Part shown: positions 1 through 5,670 of the stretch, piece by piece | How the letters are laid out: each line of letters starts with the position of its first letter | How positions within the stretch are numbered: the first letter of the stretch is position 1 | NCBI GenBank assembly: GCA_022709485.1 | Contig: JAKLIS010000043.1 | Span: forward strand, 1 to 8,614 | Direction of reading: 5' to 3' | DNA: 8,614 bases | DNA from: Elusimicrobiota bacterium | Lineage (GTDB): Bacteria > Elusimicrobiota > Elusimicrobia > F11 | Program-made: the position numbers and the translations under genes | The notes under the pieces: model-generated | What the model saw: the letters and a program-made list of their open reading frames with translations, nothing else | What the model was told of the DNA's origin: nothing | Database searches by the model: none

Positions 1-28
1 TAACGGCAAAGAAAACCATCCTGTTCAT
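1..28 (-). CDS. mreD: Probable MreD, N-terminal fragment (cut by window edge)
   Basis: Only nine codons lie inside the window, reading MNRMVFFAV. They begin at an ATG that shares an ATGA overlap with the mreC stop codon. A GGAG Shine-Dalgarno at 40-37 lies 8 bases before the ATG, so the start is well supported. The identity comes mainly from position: mreD usually follows mreC, and its product is a small, very hydrophobic membrane protein of the rod-shape elongation complex. The short hydrophobic stretch seen here agrees with that but does not prove it. Start confident, product inferred. Confidence 0.6.
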
Positions 29-876
29 GAAGGTGACTCCGGCGCGACTTCCTTTCGCTCCAAAATCAGAACCTCCCGAAAGGAAGAAAACTGAGGGAGA
101 GGTTTAACCTCCGCTGTTTTAAAATAACCATCCTTGGAAATAAAAACGCCAGAAACGGTCCCGATAGGAATATTGGGCGGAAACACCCCTCCGAGGCCGG
201 CCGTTACAATCAAATCGCCTTCGGTTACTTGCGATTCCGACGGGAGAAAGTGGAGCACCAGGCCGGGCCGGTTATGACCCTGGAGAAGCGCGAAATCTCC
301 CCGCCCAACAATCGAAACAGAAACCGCCGAAAGGGCATCGGTTAAAAGGAGAACTTTGCTTTCATTTGCTGATATTTCTTTTATCCGGCCCACGAGGACG
401 GGATTTTCAGGCATCCCCGTCAAAACCGCCGCCGACATGACGACGCCCTGCTTTTCGCCTTTGTCTAAGACGACGGTTTGAAACCAATCCCGCATATCCC
501 GCGCGATGACTTCCGCGGCGATCCCTTTACTGAAATCTTTTTGTTTTAAATCCAAAAGCCCCCGGAGGCGGATATTTTCATCCGCCAGCGTGTTTCGTTC
601 CATCTCAATCTGAGATAAACGGGTGTTTTCTCGCTTAAGGATAAAATTCTCTCCGTCAACGCTGAACAGACGAAAAATCTGGCCTTTAAGGGATTCTAGA
701 TGGTTAAAGAAACGGCCCGAATAAACGACCTCTGGTGAGATGACATACCAAGAAATGGCTTTGATGCCCAAAATGTAAGAATCCACTTTCGAGCTCATGG
801 CGGTGAAAGAGAGTATCGAGAAGGCCAAGAGAATAAACCCGGCCCTTCGGCGGGAAAGAAATTCCAAGGAAATCAT
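25..876 (-). CDS. mreC: Rod shape-determining protein MreC
   Basis: This is a 283-residue bitopic membrane protein that links cytoplasmic MreB to periplasmic cell-wall synthases. The N-terminus is basic (RRR near residues 9-11) and is followed by one membrane segment at about 12-28. A probable coiled coil spans about 75-112, with repeated Leu, Glu and Arg. The beta-rich periplasmic domain fills about 118-275, including the family-typical GLGGVFPPNIPIG stretch near 227-239. Length is normal. The ATG is preceded by GGAG at 887-884 with a 7-base spacer. The stop overlaps the probable mreD start as ATGA, implying translational coupling. A 208-base gap separates it from mreB, and its ATG also overlaps the TGA of a small candidate ORF. 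The family call is firm. Confidence 0.95.
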   Translation of the reverse strand: MISLEFLSRRRAGFILLAFSILSFTAMSSKVDSYILGIKAISWYVISPEVVYSGRFFNHLESLKGQIFRLFSVDGENFILKRENTRLSQIEMERNTLADENIRLRGLLDLKQKDFSKGIAAEVIARDMRDWFQTVVLDKGEKQGVVMSAAVLTGMPENPVLVGRIKEISANESKVLLLTDALSAVSVSIVGRGDFALLQGHNRPGLVLHFLPSESQVTEGDLIVTAGLGGVFPPNIPIGTVSGVFISKDGYFKTAEVKPLPQFSSFREVLILERKEVAPESPS

Positions 877-1001
877 TTGGATTCTCCGGCCGCTTCAAGA
901 TCCGCAAGGAAGAATGGATTTTGAGAGAAAAAATTACCGGCGGCTGAAAACAGGCTCCGAGAGAGCCCCACGAGAGAGGAATTGATAAAAATCTGTTCCA
1001 C
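873..1001 (-). CDS. Candidate small ORF between mreB and mreC (GTG start, ATGA-coupled)
   Basis: This 42-codon frame starts at GTG and ends at a TGA that overlaps the mreC ATG as ATGA, the same join used at mreC-mreD. The frame stays open upstream to about 1105, inside the mreB tail, but the GTG is its only usual start codon. A GGGG run 7 bases before the GTG is a weak ribosome site. The product begins MEQIFINSSLVGLSRS and has alternating hydrophobic and polar residues, with two Phe-rich patches (NFF, PFF). I recognise no family. It overlaps the other small ORF at 934-1074 in a different frame, so probably at most one is real. It may simply be mreC leader. Confidence 0.3.
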   Translation of the reverse strand: MEQIFINSSLVGLSRSLFSAAGNFFSQNPFFLADLEAAGESK

Positions 1002-1074
1002 AGGATAACCCCATTTTAAAATCTGAAGGCGTAATTGCCTTTGAAAAACTATGAGAGAAAATAAAAGTCTGCAT
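934..1074 (-). CDS. Candidate 46-residue small ORF just after mreB
   Basis: An ATG at 1074 follows the mreB stop by 10 bases. It has a good Shine-Dalgarno, AAGGA at 1085-1081 overlapping the mreB stop codon, with a T6 spacer. The frame gives 46 residues starting MQTFIFSHSFSK and ending in SRR, with one Cys and no clear membrane segment or motif. The well-placed ribosome site is the main argument for it. Against it are the ordinary composition, the short length and a competing frame at 873-1001 that ends exactly at mreC. I assign no function. Confidence 0.27.
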   Translation of the reverse strand: MQTFIFSHSFSKAITPSDFKMGLSCGTDFYQFLSRGALSEPVFSRR

Positions 1075-1084
1075 AAAAAATCCT

Positions 1085-2125
1085 TTAACTCACCGAGGAG
1101 GATAACAATATCCGCTGTTTTTTAATGTTATCCAGTTCCTCAAGGTAACGGCCGCAGCCAATGGTGACAGCCGTTAATGGATCAGGAGCAATATGAACGG
1201 GAAGGTCCGTTTCTTGGGCCAACAAGTCCGGAAATCCTCGAAGAAGAGCGCCTCCTCCGGCCATCATGATGCCTCTGTCCACCAAATCTGCCGCAAGCTC
1301 CGGGGGTGTTTCTTCCAAAGCCTCTTTCACGGTATCAACTATCAATTTCACGGGTTCTGATAAAGCTTGCCGAATCTCCTCACTGGTGACGGTGATGGTT
1401 CTTGGAAGCCCCGTCACTTGATCACGGCCTTTTACTTCAAGCGTTTCTTCTTCGGGAAGCGGAAATACGCTTCCAATTTTCATTTTGACCGTTTCGGAGG
1501 TTGATTCTCCGACAACCAAATTATATTTCCGGCGGAAGTACTGGATGATGGCCTCATCCATTTCGTCCCCGGCCACGTCGATTGACTTTGAGACCACCAT
1601 TCCTGAAAGGGAAATCACGGCCACTTCAGTTGTACCACCGCCGATATCCACAATCATATTTCCATGCGGTTCTGAGATTGGAAGATCCGCTCCGATAGCG
1701 GCGGCCATGGGCTCATCCAATAATTCAATTTGGCGGGCGCCGGCTTGTTGGGCGGCCTCGCGAACGGCCCGTTTCTCGACTTCGGTAATCCCTGAGGGAA
1801 TCCCAATCACAATTCGAGGATGAAGAAGGCTGCGCCGGTTATGAACCTTGCGAATAAAATATTTGATCATCGCTTGAGTCACTTCAAAATCAGCGATGAC
1901 TCCATTTCGTAGGGGGCGAACCGCTTGGATATTGGCAGGCGTTTTTCCCAGCATTCGTTTGGCTTCCGCGCCAAAGGCGAGGACTTCGCGGGTGGTTCTA
2001 TCGATAGCCACCACGCTGGGCTCACGAAGGACGATACCCTGTCCTTTGACATAAACCAGGGTATTGGCGGTACCTAGATCAATGCCCATATCATTCGAAA
2101 AAAGACCTAAAAGAAAATTAAACAT
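1085..2125 (-). CDS. mreB: Rod shape-determining protein MreB (actin homologue)
   Basis: This 346-residue protein forms ATP-dependent filaments beneath the membrane that direct lateral wall synthesis. The N-terminus [10 protein letters not shown] fits the amphipathic membrane-binding helix. The actin-fold nucleotide motifs are present: phosphate-1 loop DLGTANT at about 16-22, DEP with the acidic residue near 138, phosphate-2 loop DIGGGTTE at 160-167, and the adenosine motif [10 protein letters not shown] at 288-297. Length matches the family. The start is supported by GAAGGG at 2138-2133 with a 7-base spacer. It lies 49 bases after rplQ with no terminator-like hairpin, so it may be read through from the ribosomal and rpoA cluster. 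A second MreB-like gene elsewhere cannot be excluded. Confidence 0.97.
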   Translation of the reverse strand: MFNFLLGLFSNDMGIDLGTANTLVYVKGQGIVLREPSVVAIDRTTREVLAFGAEAKRMLGKTPANIQAVRPLRNGVIADFEVTQAMIKYFIRKVHNRRSLLHPRIVIGIPSGITEVEKRAVREAAQQAGARQIELLDEPMAAAIGADLPISEPHGNMIVDIGGGTTEVAVISLSGMVVSKSIDVAGDEMDEAIIQYFRRKYNLVVGESTSETVKMKIGSVFPLPEEETLEVKGRDQVTGLPRTITVTSEEIRQALSEPVKLIVDTVKEALEETPPELAADLVDRGIMMAGGGALLRGFPDLLAQETDLPVHIAPDPLTAVTIGCGRYLEELDNIKKQRILLSSSVS

Positions 2126-2174
2126 GGGAAAACCCTTCTACTTTTTTTCGGCCATTCTCGCTTAATTGAATTAC

Positions 2175-2528
2175 TTACGCAATTAACTTGACCAATGCCA
2201 TGGGGGCGTTATCTCCTTGGCGATTCTGAAGCCGGTAAACTTGCGTATATCCCCCCACGCGGCTTTGATATCGAGTTGCCAACACATCAAAAAGCTTTGA
2301 AAGAACTTCCGCGTCTTTAATATCCCGGGCCACCGAACGCCGAGCGCTTAAATCACCTTTCTTAGAAACAGAAATTAGATGATCTGTCATGCGCGCGCAT
2401 TCCTTGGCTTTGGCAAAGGTCGTTTGAATTTGTTCGTGCCGGATAAGAGCGGTAGACAAACTCCGGAGGAGAGCGATTCTCGCCCCGGTTTTCCGTCCTA
2501 ATTTCCGGCCTGGTCCTGTCTGCGACAT
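2175..2528 (-). CDS. rplQ: 50S ribosomal protein L17
   Basis: This 117-residue product is L17, a large-subunit protein near the tunnel exit. The N-terminal GRKLGRKTGARIALLRSLSTALIRHEQIQTT segment region (residues 7-37) is the family signature. The C-terminal part reads RVGGYTQVYRLQNRQGDNAPMALVKL (about 90-115), also typical. It starts one base after the rpoA stop (TAA, A, ATG). The Shine-Dalgarno GGGAG at 2542-2538 lies inside the last rpoA codons with a 9-base spacer, so the two are probably coupled. rplQ usually closes the alpha operon, but here mreB follows after only 49 bases. Confidence 0.97.
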   Translation of the reverse strand: MSQTGPGRKLGRKTGARIALLRSLSTALIRHEQIQTTFAKAKECARMTDHLISVSKKGDLSARRSVARDIKDAEVLSKLFDVLATRYQSRVGGYTQVYRLQNRQGDNAPMALVKLIA

Positions 2529-2529
2529 T

Positions 2530-3522
2530 TTATTTTACTCCCGCGGGAGCTGCCGCCGGCTGGCCGGATGAACGGCCCAAAGACAACCCCAATTCCTTTA
2601 ATCTCTCTTTAATTTCTTCGAGAGATTTCTTTCCGAAATTCTTATATGAAAGAAGTTCTTCTTCTGATTTGCTCACCAAGTCGCCGATAATTTTGATTTT
2701 CGCGACTTTTAGACAGTTGGACGCGCGAACCGAAAGTTCGATGATATCCACCGGCTGAGATAAAAGTTCTTCCAATTTGGCGGACTCCTCGGTTTCCACC
2801 TTGGCCGCGATTGGCGCCACTTCTTCTTCATCAAACGTTATGAAGATATTGAGTGAATCCTTTAAAATCTTGGCGGAATAGGCCAAGGCATCTCCCGGAG
2901 TCACGCTGCCGTCGGTCCAAATTTCAACAATAAGTTTGTCGTAGTCCGTCATTTGGCCCACGCGCGCGTTTTCAACTTCATAATGGACTTTGGTGACCGG
3001 AGAAAAAAGAGCGTCCAATGGAATGGTTCCCAACGGTTGGCCGTCTTTTTTAAGACGCTCGGCCGGGACATATCCGCGGCCTTTCGAAATTTCCATTTCG
3101 AGCTCAAGCTCTGATCCGTCATCCAAGGTGGCGACGACCAAATCCGGATTCAAAATTTCAACTTGGTTATTGGGTTCGATATCTCTGGCGAACACTTCGC
3201 CTTGCCGGTTCACTTTGAGACGAAGGGTTTCCGGCCCCGCGCTATAAAGTTTGACCCGAAGTTTTTTCAAGTTTAAGAGAATATGAATCACATCTTCCCG
3301 GACCCCTTTGAGACTCGAAAATTCATGCATGGCGCCTTTCACGCGGACAGCCGTGACAGCCGCTCCTTCCAACGAAGAAAGAAGAATTCTCCGAAGTGAA
3401 TTTCCAATGGTATGCCCATAACCTTTTTCGAAAGGCTCGGCAATAAAACGACCGTATGTATTTGTGAGAGTGGGCTGATCGGTATCTAAGCGCTGAGGTA
3501 ATATTAATCCTTGAGTAATCAT
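2530..3522 (-). CDS. rpoA: DNA-directed RNA polymerase subunit alpha
   Basis: RpoA dimerises to nucleate RNA polymerase and contacts upstream promoter DNA and activators. The chosen start gives 330 residues, the usual length, beginning MITQGLILPQRL. An in-frame ATG at 3579 is rejected because AGGAG at 3535-3531 sits 8 bases before the ATG at 3522. The N-terminal dimerisation domain covers about 1-232, with EPFEKGYGHTIGNSLRRILL near 29-48. An acidic linker follows at about 231-248. The C-terminal DNA-binding domain is about 255-318, with VRASNCLK including R266, the counterpart of E. coli R265, and NFGKKSLEEIKERL near 295-308. The tail is Pro/Ala-rich. A 12-base palindrome CTCCCGCGGGAG at 2538-2549 covers the rplQ ribosome site. 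Confidence 0.98.
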   Translation of the reverse strand: MITQGLILPQRLDTDQPTLTNTYGRFIAEPFEKGYGHTIGNSLRRILLSSLEGAAVTAVRVKGAMHEFSSLKGVREDVIHILLNLKKLRVKLYSAGPETLRLKVNRQGEVFARDIEPNNQVEILNPDLVVATLDDGSELELEMEISKGRGYVPAERLKKDGQPLGTIPLDALFSPVTKVHYEVENARVGQMTDYDKLIVEIWTDGSVTPGDALAYSAKILKDSLNIFITFDEEEVAPIAAKVETEESAKLEELLSQPVDIIELSVRASNCLKVAKIKIIGDLVSKSEEELLSYKNFGKKSLEEIKERLKELGLSLGRSSGQPAAAPAGVK

Positions 3523-3530
3523 TTGAATCG

Positions 3531-3535
3531 CTCCT
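3531..3535 (-). promoter_or_regulatory. Shine-Dalgarno that fixes the rpoA start
   Basis: AGGAG lies 8 bases upstream of the ATG at 3522 and well inside the longer 3579 reading. The upstream ATGs at 3579, 3564 and 3561 overlap the inverted repeat and have no comparable ribosome site. Confidence 0.8.
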
Positions 3536-3560
3536 ATTTGTGTTTGATTTATATTTTTCA

Positions 3561-3589
3561 TCATTCCCGAATGTCTCAAGCGGGAATGA
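3561..3589. repeat. 9-bp perfect inverted repeat in the rpsD-rpoA gap
   Basis: TCATTCCCG at 3561-3569 and CGGGAATGA at 3581-3589 are exact inverted copies separated by 11 bases. They fill most of the space between the rpsD stop (3597) and the rpoA ribosome site. Neither side carries a clean T-run: the minus-strand transcript continues with TGAAAAAT. It therefore does not look like an intrinsic terminator. It resembles dispersed palindromic intergenic repeats I associate with several environmental bacterial genomes, but that is from memory and not shown by this window. It could also be a processing or pausing hairpin that sets rpoA level apart from rpsD. Confidence 0.75.
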
Positions 3590-3596
3590 CGTTCGA

Positions 3597-4280
3597 TTAT
3601 TTTGAGTATAGCTCGATGATGTATTGCTCGTTGACTGGGAAAGACATCTCTTCGCGTTTGGGAGCAAAGCGGACTTTTCCCTCTAGCTTAATATCGCCAA
3701 GATCAACTGGAAGATCTTTTGAACGGCCTAGAGTATCAATCAACTGGGGATTTAGCTCAAGCCATCCCGGCACTTCCCGCGAAATTCGGTTGGACATGGC
3801 CCGCTGAACTGACAAAGAACTTTTCAACTTGTCGGACAGGGTTATCACATCTCCCACTTCAACAATGAAAGAGCTGATGTCGACCCGCTTTCCATTCACT
3901 TTAACATGTCCATGCGAAACCAACTGGCGCGCGCCGTTAATGGAAGAAGAAAATCCAAGTCTCCGCACGACATTGTCGAGTCTGGTTTCTAAAAGGCGAA
4001 GAAGATTTTCCCCCGCTTTTCCATGGGCATGCCGCGCCTGTTCGAAAAATCGGAAAAATTGACTTTCCAACATACCAGCCATTTTTTTGGCTTTCTGTTT
4101 TTCCCGAAGCCTTTTTCCGTATTCCGTCATTTTGGATCGCATTCGGCCATGTTGGCCCGGTGGAAATACGCCCGACGGTTTATCGATAGGACATTTGGCG
4201 TAACACCTCTCTCCTTTCAAGAAAAGCTTGGTGGTCTCGCGACGGCACCTTTTGCAAACTGGTCCAATATATCTTCCCAT
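3597..4280 (-). CDS. rpsD: 30S ribosomal protein S4 (zinc-binding type)
   Basis: S4 is a primary 16S rRNA binder that starts 30S assembly and, in several bacteria, represses its own alpha operon. The start chosen is [15 protein letters not shown], the canonical N-terminus, not the in-frame ATG 30 bases upstream inside rpsK. Its ATG overlaps the rpsK stop as TAATG, and GAGGAG at 4292-4287 has a 6-base spacer. Cys9, Cys12, Cys26 and Cys30 form the zinc-type N-terminal cluster. The S4 RNA-binding domain is about 98-160 (RLDNVVRRLGF, then VSHGHVKVNGKRVD). The C-terminus FPVNEQYIIELYSK is typical. At 227 residues it is about 18 longer than the Thermus form, with the extra length near 178-210. Confidence 0.97.
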   Translation of the reverse strand: MGRYIGPVCKRCRRETTKLFLKGERCYAKCPIDKPSGVFPPGQHGRMRSKMTEYGKRLREKQKAKKMAGMLESQFFRFFEQARHAHGKAGENLLRLLETRLDNVVRRLGFSSSINGARQLVSHGHVKVNGKRVDISSFIVEVGDVITLSDKLKSSLSVQRAMSNRISREVPGWLELNPQLIDTLGRSKDLPVDLGDIKLEGKVRFAPKREEMSFPVNEQYIIELYSK

Positions 4281-4699
4281 TAGACTCTCCTCGGTTTTGG
4301 GGGCCGGCATCCATTGTGAGGAATGGGCGTGACGTCCCGAATCAAATTGATGTTAAACCCGCAGTTTTGGAGAGCGCGGATGGCTGTTTCCCGGCCGGAA
4401 CCCGGTCCTTTCACGAACACAGCCAATGATCTCACTCCGAATTCCCGCGCCTTATTTCCCGCTTTTTCAGCGGTCATTTGAGCCGCAAAGGGCGTCCCTT
4501 TTTTGGTCCCTTTAAAACCGGCGCTTCCTGCGGTGGCCCAACATAATACCCCGCCATGGCTATCGGTGATGGTGACAATTGTGTTGTTAAACGAACACTG
4601 AATATAAGCCCGGGCTTCCGTGACATCCCGAACAATCTTCTTTTTTTTGGCCGGCTTTGCTGCTTCATCCGGTTTTTGTTTGTTCTCATTTTCTGCCAT
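4280..4699 (-). CDS. rpsK: 30S ribosomal protein S11
   Basis: S11 lies on the 30S platform and contacts 16S rRNA and mRNA near the E site. The 139-residue product has a Lys/Ala/Glu-rich N-terminal extension of about 20 residues ([12 protein letters not shown] onward), then the conserved core with [14 protein letters not shown] near 37-50 and [14 protein letters not shown] near 61-74. It ends with [15 protein letters not shown], where the Asn-Gly pair matches the site that becomes isoaspartate in E. coli S11. The ribosome site AAGGAG at 4716-4711 is 11 bases before the ATG. It lies 20 bases after rpsM, and its stop overlaps rpsD by one base. Confidence 0.97.
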   Translation of the reverse strand: MAENENKQKPDEAAKPAKKKKIVRDVTEARAYIQCSFNNTIVTITDSHGGVLCWATAGSAGFKGTKKGTPFAAQMTAEKAGNKAREFGVRSLAVFVKGPGSGRETAIRALQNCGFNINLIRDVTPIPHNGCRPPKPRRV

Positions 4700-4719
4700 A
4701 AATTGTTTCGCTCCTTAAA

Positions 4720-5097
4720 TTATTCTGCTTCCGCTTTAGATGAACCCACTGTCCGACGGCGACCTCGACGGGTCCTGGCGTTCGACTTCGTTCTTTGACC
4801 GTGCACGGGGAGATTTCTCCGATGGCGGTATCCCCGATATGAGTTGATTTCGATTAGGCGCCGGATATTCTGCTGAATTTCCCGCCGCAAATCGCCTTCC
4901 ACTCTGAAATTTCGCGACACCTCTGTGTTTATTTTTGAAATATCCGATTCGGTCAGATCTTTTACGCGAATGTTTCCATCCACTCCGACCGTCTCTAGAA
5001 TCCGGCGGGCTGCCGCGGGTCCAACGCCGTAAACATAACGAAGTCCAATCTCGACCTTTTTGGATTTGGGTAAATCAACTCCTGCAATACGTGCCAC
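4720..5097 (-). CDS. rpsM: 30S ribosomal protein S13 (GTG start)
   Basis: S13 sits in the 30S head and forms intersubunit bridges and P-site tRNA contacts. The 125-residue product begins MARIAGVDLPKSKK, and the start codon is GTG. The helix-two-turns-helix region carries YGVGPAAARRIL near 23-34. The basic tail has GYRHRRNLPVHGQRTKSNART near 90-110 and then RRGRRRTVG. The ribosome site GGGAGGA at 5107-5101 is very close (3-4 bases) and is formed by the end of the first 51-bp repeat. S13 heads the alpha operon, and in E. coli this is where S4 binds a pseudoknot at a GUG start. The structured repeats here could play an analogous role. Confidence 0.97.
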   Translation of the reverse strand: MARIAGVDLPKSKKVEIGLRYVYGVGPAAARRILETVGVDGNIRVKDLTESDISKINTEVSRNFRVEGDLRREIQQNIRRLIEINSYRGYRHRRNLPVHGQRTKSNARTRRGRRRTVGSSKAEAE

Positions 5098-5103
5098 AAT
5101 TCC

Positions 5104-5259
5104 TCCCGTTTCTATTATTTTTCACATTATCGACAAGGCCATGATGTCGCATGGTCCCGTTTCTATTATTTTTCACATTATCGACGGGGCCATGATGTCG
5201 CATGGTCCCGTTTCTATTATTTTTCACATTATCGACGGGACCGTTCCGTAACACGGTCC
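5104..5259 (-). repeat. Three tandem 51-bp hairpin-plus-Shine-Dalgarno repeats between rpmJ and rpsM
   Basis: The units are 5104-5154, 5155-5205 and 5206-5239 plus a diverged end to 5259. The first two differ at only two bases (AA against GG at 5135-5136 and 5186-5187). On the transcribed strand each unit has a hairpin and then a conserved linker reading GTCGATAATGTG, AAAAATAATAG, AAACGGGA. The hairpins are CCATG/CATGG with a CGACAT loop in units 1 and 2, and a different 7-bp stem GGACCGT/ACGGTCC at 5259-5253 and 5244-5238 in unit 3. That last hairpin starts directly after the rpmJ stop. The unit nearest rpsM provides its ribosome site. The array accounts for nearly all of the 162-base gap. 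It is not a CRISPR because there are no spacers. Confidence 0.92.
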
Positions 5260-5373
5260 TTAACCCTGCCGCTGTTTGTGGCGGGTATTGGTGCAAACGA
5301 CATACAGATATCCATGTCGCTTCACAATTTTGCATTTGTTACAAATCTTTTTTACTGACGCTCTCACTCTCAT
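5260..5373 (-). CDS. rpmJ: 50S ribosomal protein L36 (zinc-binding type)
   Basis: This 37-codon gene is short enough to be missed by length filters. The product begins [19 protein letters not shown] and ends RHKQRQG, matching L36 along its full length. The zinc ligands are Cys11, Cys14, Cys27 and His32, so it is the C+ form. L36 binds 23S rRNA in the 50S subunit and is added late in assembly. The ribosome site GGGAG at 5384-5380, 6 bases before the ATG, is the end of an upstream repeat unit. The same repeat family resumes directly after the stop codon, so the gene is enclosed by structured elements. The position between infA and rpsM is standard. Confidence 0.96.
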   Translation of the reverse strand: MRVRASVKKICNKCKIVKRHGYLYVVCTNTRHKQRQG

Positions 5374-5438
5374 TTCTATCTCCCGTTTCTATAATTTTTC
5401 AGATTATCGACGGGGCCATGTTTTCGCATGGCCCAAAT
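5374..5438 (-). promoter_or_regulatory. Fourth repeat copy forming the rpmJ leader, two competing hairpins
   Basis: This diverged copy (5381-5434) occupies nearly all of the infA-rpmJ gap. Hairpin A is a perfect 8-bp stem, GGGCCATG with CATGGCCC (5434-5427 and 5420-5413) and a CGAAAA loop. Hairpin B pairs CCCGT (5414-5410) with ACGGG (5386-5382), enclosing a second 5-bp stem ATAAT/ATTAT, and covers the GGG of the rpmJ ribosome site. A and B share the bases at 5413-5414, so they compete. This suggests a leader that can hide or expose the ribosome site. The pairings are read directly; the regulation is inferred. Confidence 0.6.
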
Positions 5439-5657
5439 TTATTTTTCACGGTAAACAATTCGGCCTCTGGTTAAATCATAAGGTGATAATTCCACTCTCA
5501 CCTTGTCTCCCGGCAAAATTTTAATGTAATGCATTCTCATTTTGCCTGAAATGTGGGCCAAAACTTTATGGCCTCCTTCCATTTCCACTCTAAACATCGC
5601 GTTCGGAAGGGACTCCAATATCCTTCCTTCCATTTCAATTTTTTCTTCTTTTACCAT
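5439..5657 (-). CDS. infA: Translation initiation factor IF-1
   Basis: IF-1 binds the 30S A site and works with IF-2 and IF-3 in initiation. The 72-residue length is exact for the family. The single S1-type OB fold is clear: [20 protein letters not shown] at about 6-25, then [19 protein letters not shown] near 29-47, and [21 protein letters not shown] near 50-70. The start ATG is preceded by AAGGAAGG, giving a short spacer of about 4 bases. Upstream is a large heptad-repeat hairpin, and downstream is the rpmJ leader repeat, so its translation may be affected by structure on both sides. Confidence 0.98.
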   Translation of the reverse strand: MVKEEKIEMEGRILESLPNAMFRVEMEGGHKVLAHISGKMRMHYIKILPGDKVRVELSPYDLTRGRIVYREK

Positions 5658-5670
5658 ACCTTCCTTTTTT

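Noticed and set aside
797..985. 62-residue plus-strand frame opposite mreC and its leader
   Set aside because: It is antisense to a certain gene, has no supporting ribosome site or family likeness, and its residues are typical of a shadow frame.
1005..1025. Slippery T TTA AAA heptamer as a programmed frameshift linking the two small ORFs
   Set aside because: The -1 shift would move from the mreC-coupled frame into the other, the wrong direction for joining the good start to the coupled stop, and no stimulatory structure was seen.
2538..2549. Palindrome CTCCCGCGGGAG as an operator over the rplQ ribosome site
   Set aside because: It lies in rpoA codons and as RNA gives only a 4-bp stem with a 4-base loop, so chance and coding constraint explain it.
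2530..3579. Longer rpoA beginning at the ATG at 3579 (349 residues)
   Set aside because: The extra 19 residues are not RpoA-like, the start lies in the inverted repeat, and AGGAG is placed 8 bases before the ATG at 3522.
4281..4310. Ten-residue N-terminal extension of S4
   Set aside because: It lies inside rpsK in another frame. The canonical MGRYIGP start has a good ribosome site and a TAATG overlap.
5104..5259. CRISPR array
   Set aside because: The units abut directly with no unique spacers, there are no cas genes, and the copies sit within a ribosomal operon.
5060..5335. Open frames on both strands across the 51-bp repeats, encoding 17-residue protein repeats
   Set aside because: The frames stay open only because the unit is a multiple of 3. 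They overlap rpsM and rpmJ, which are certain, and have no credible start or family.
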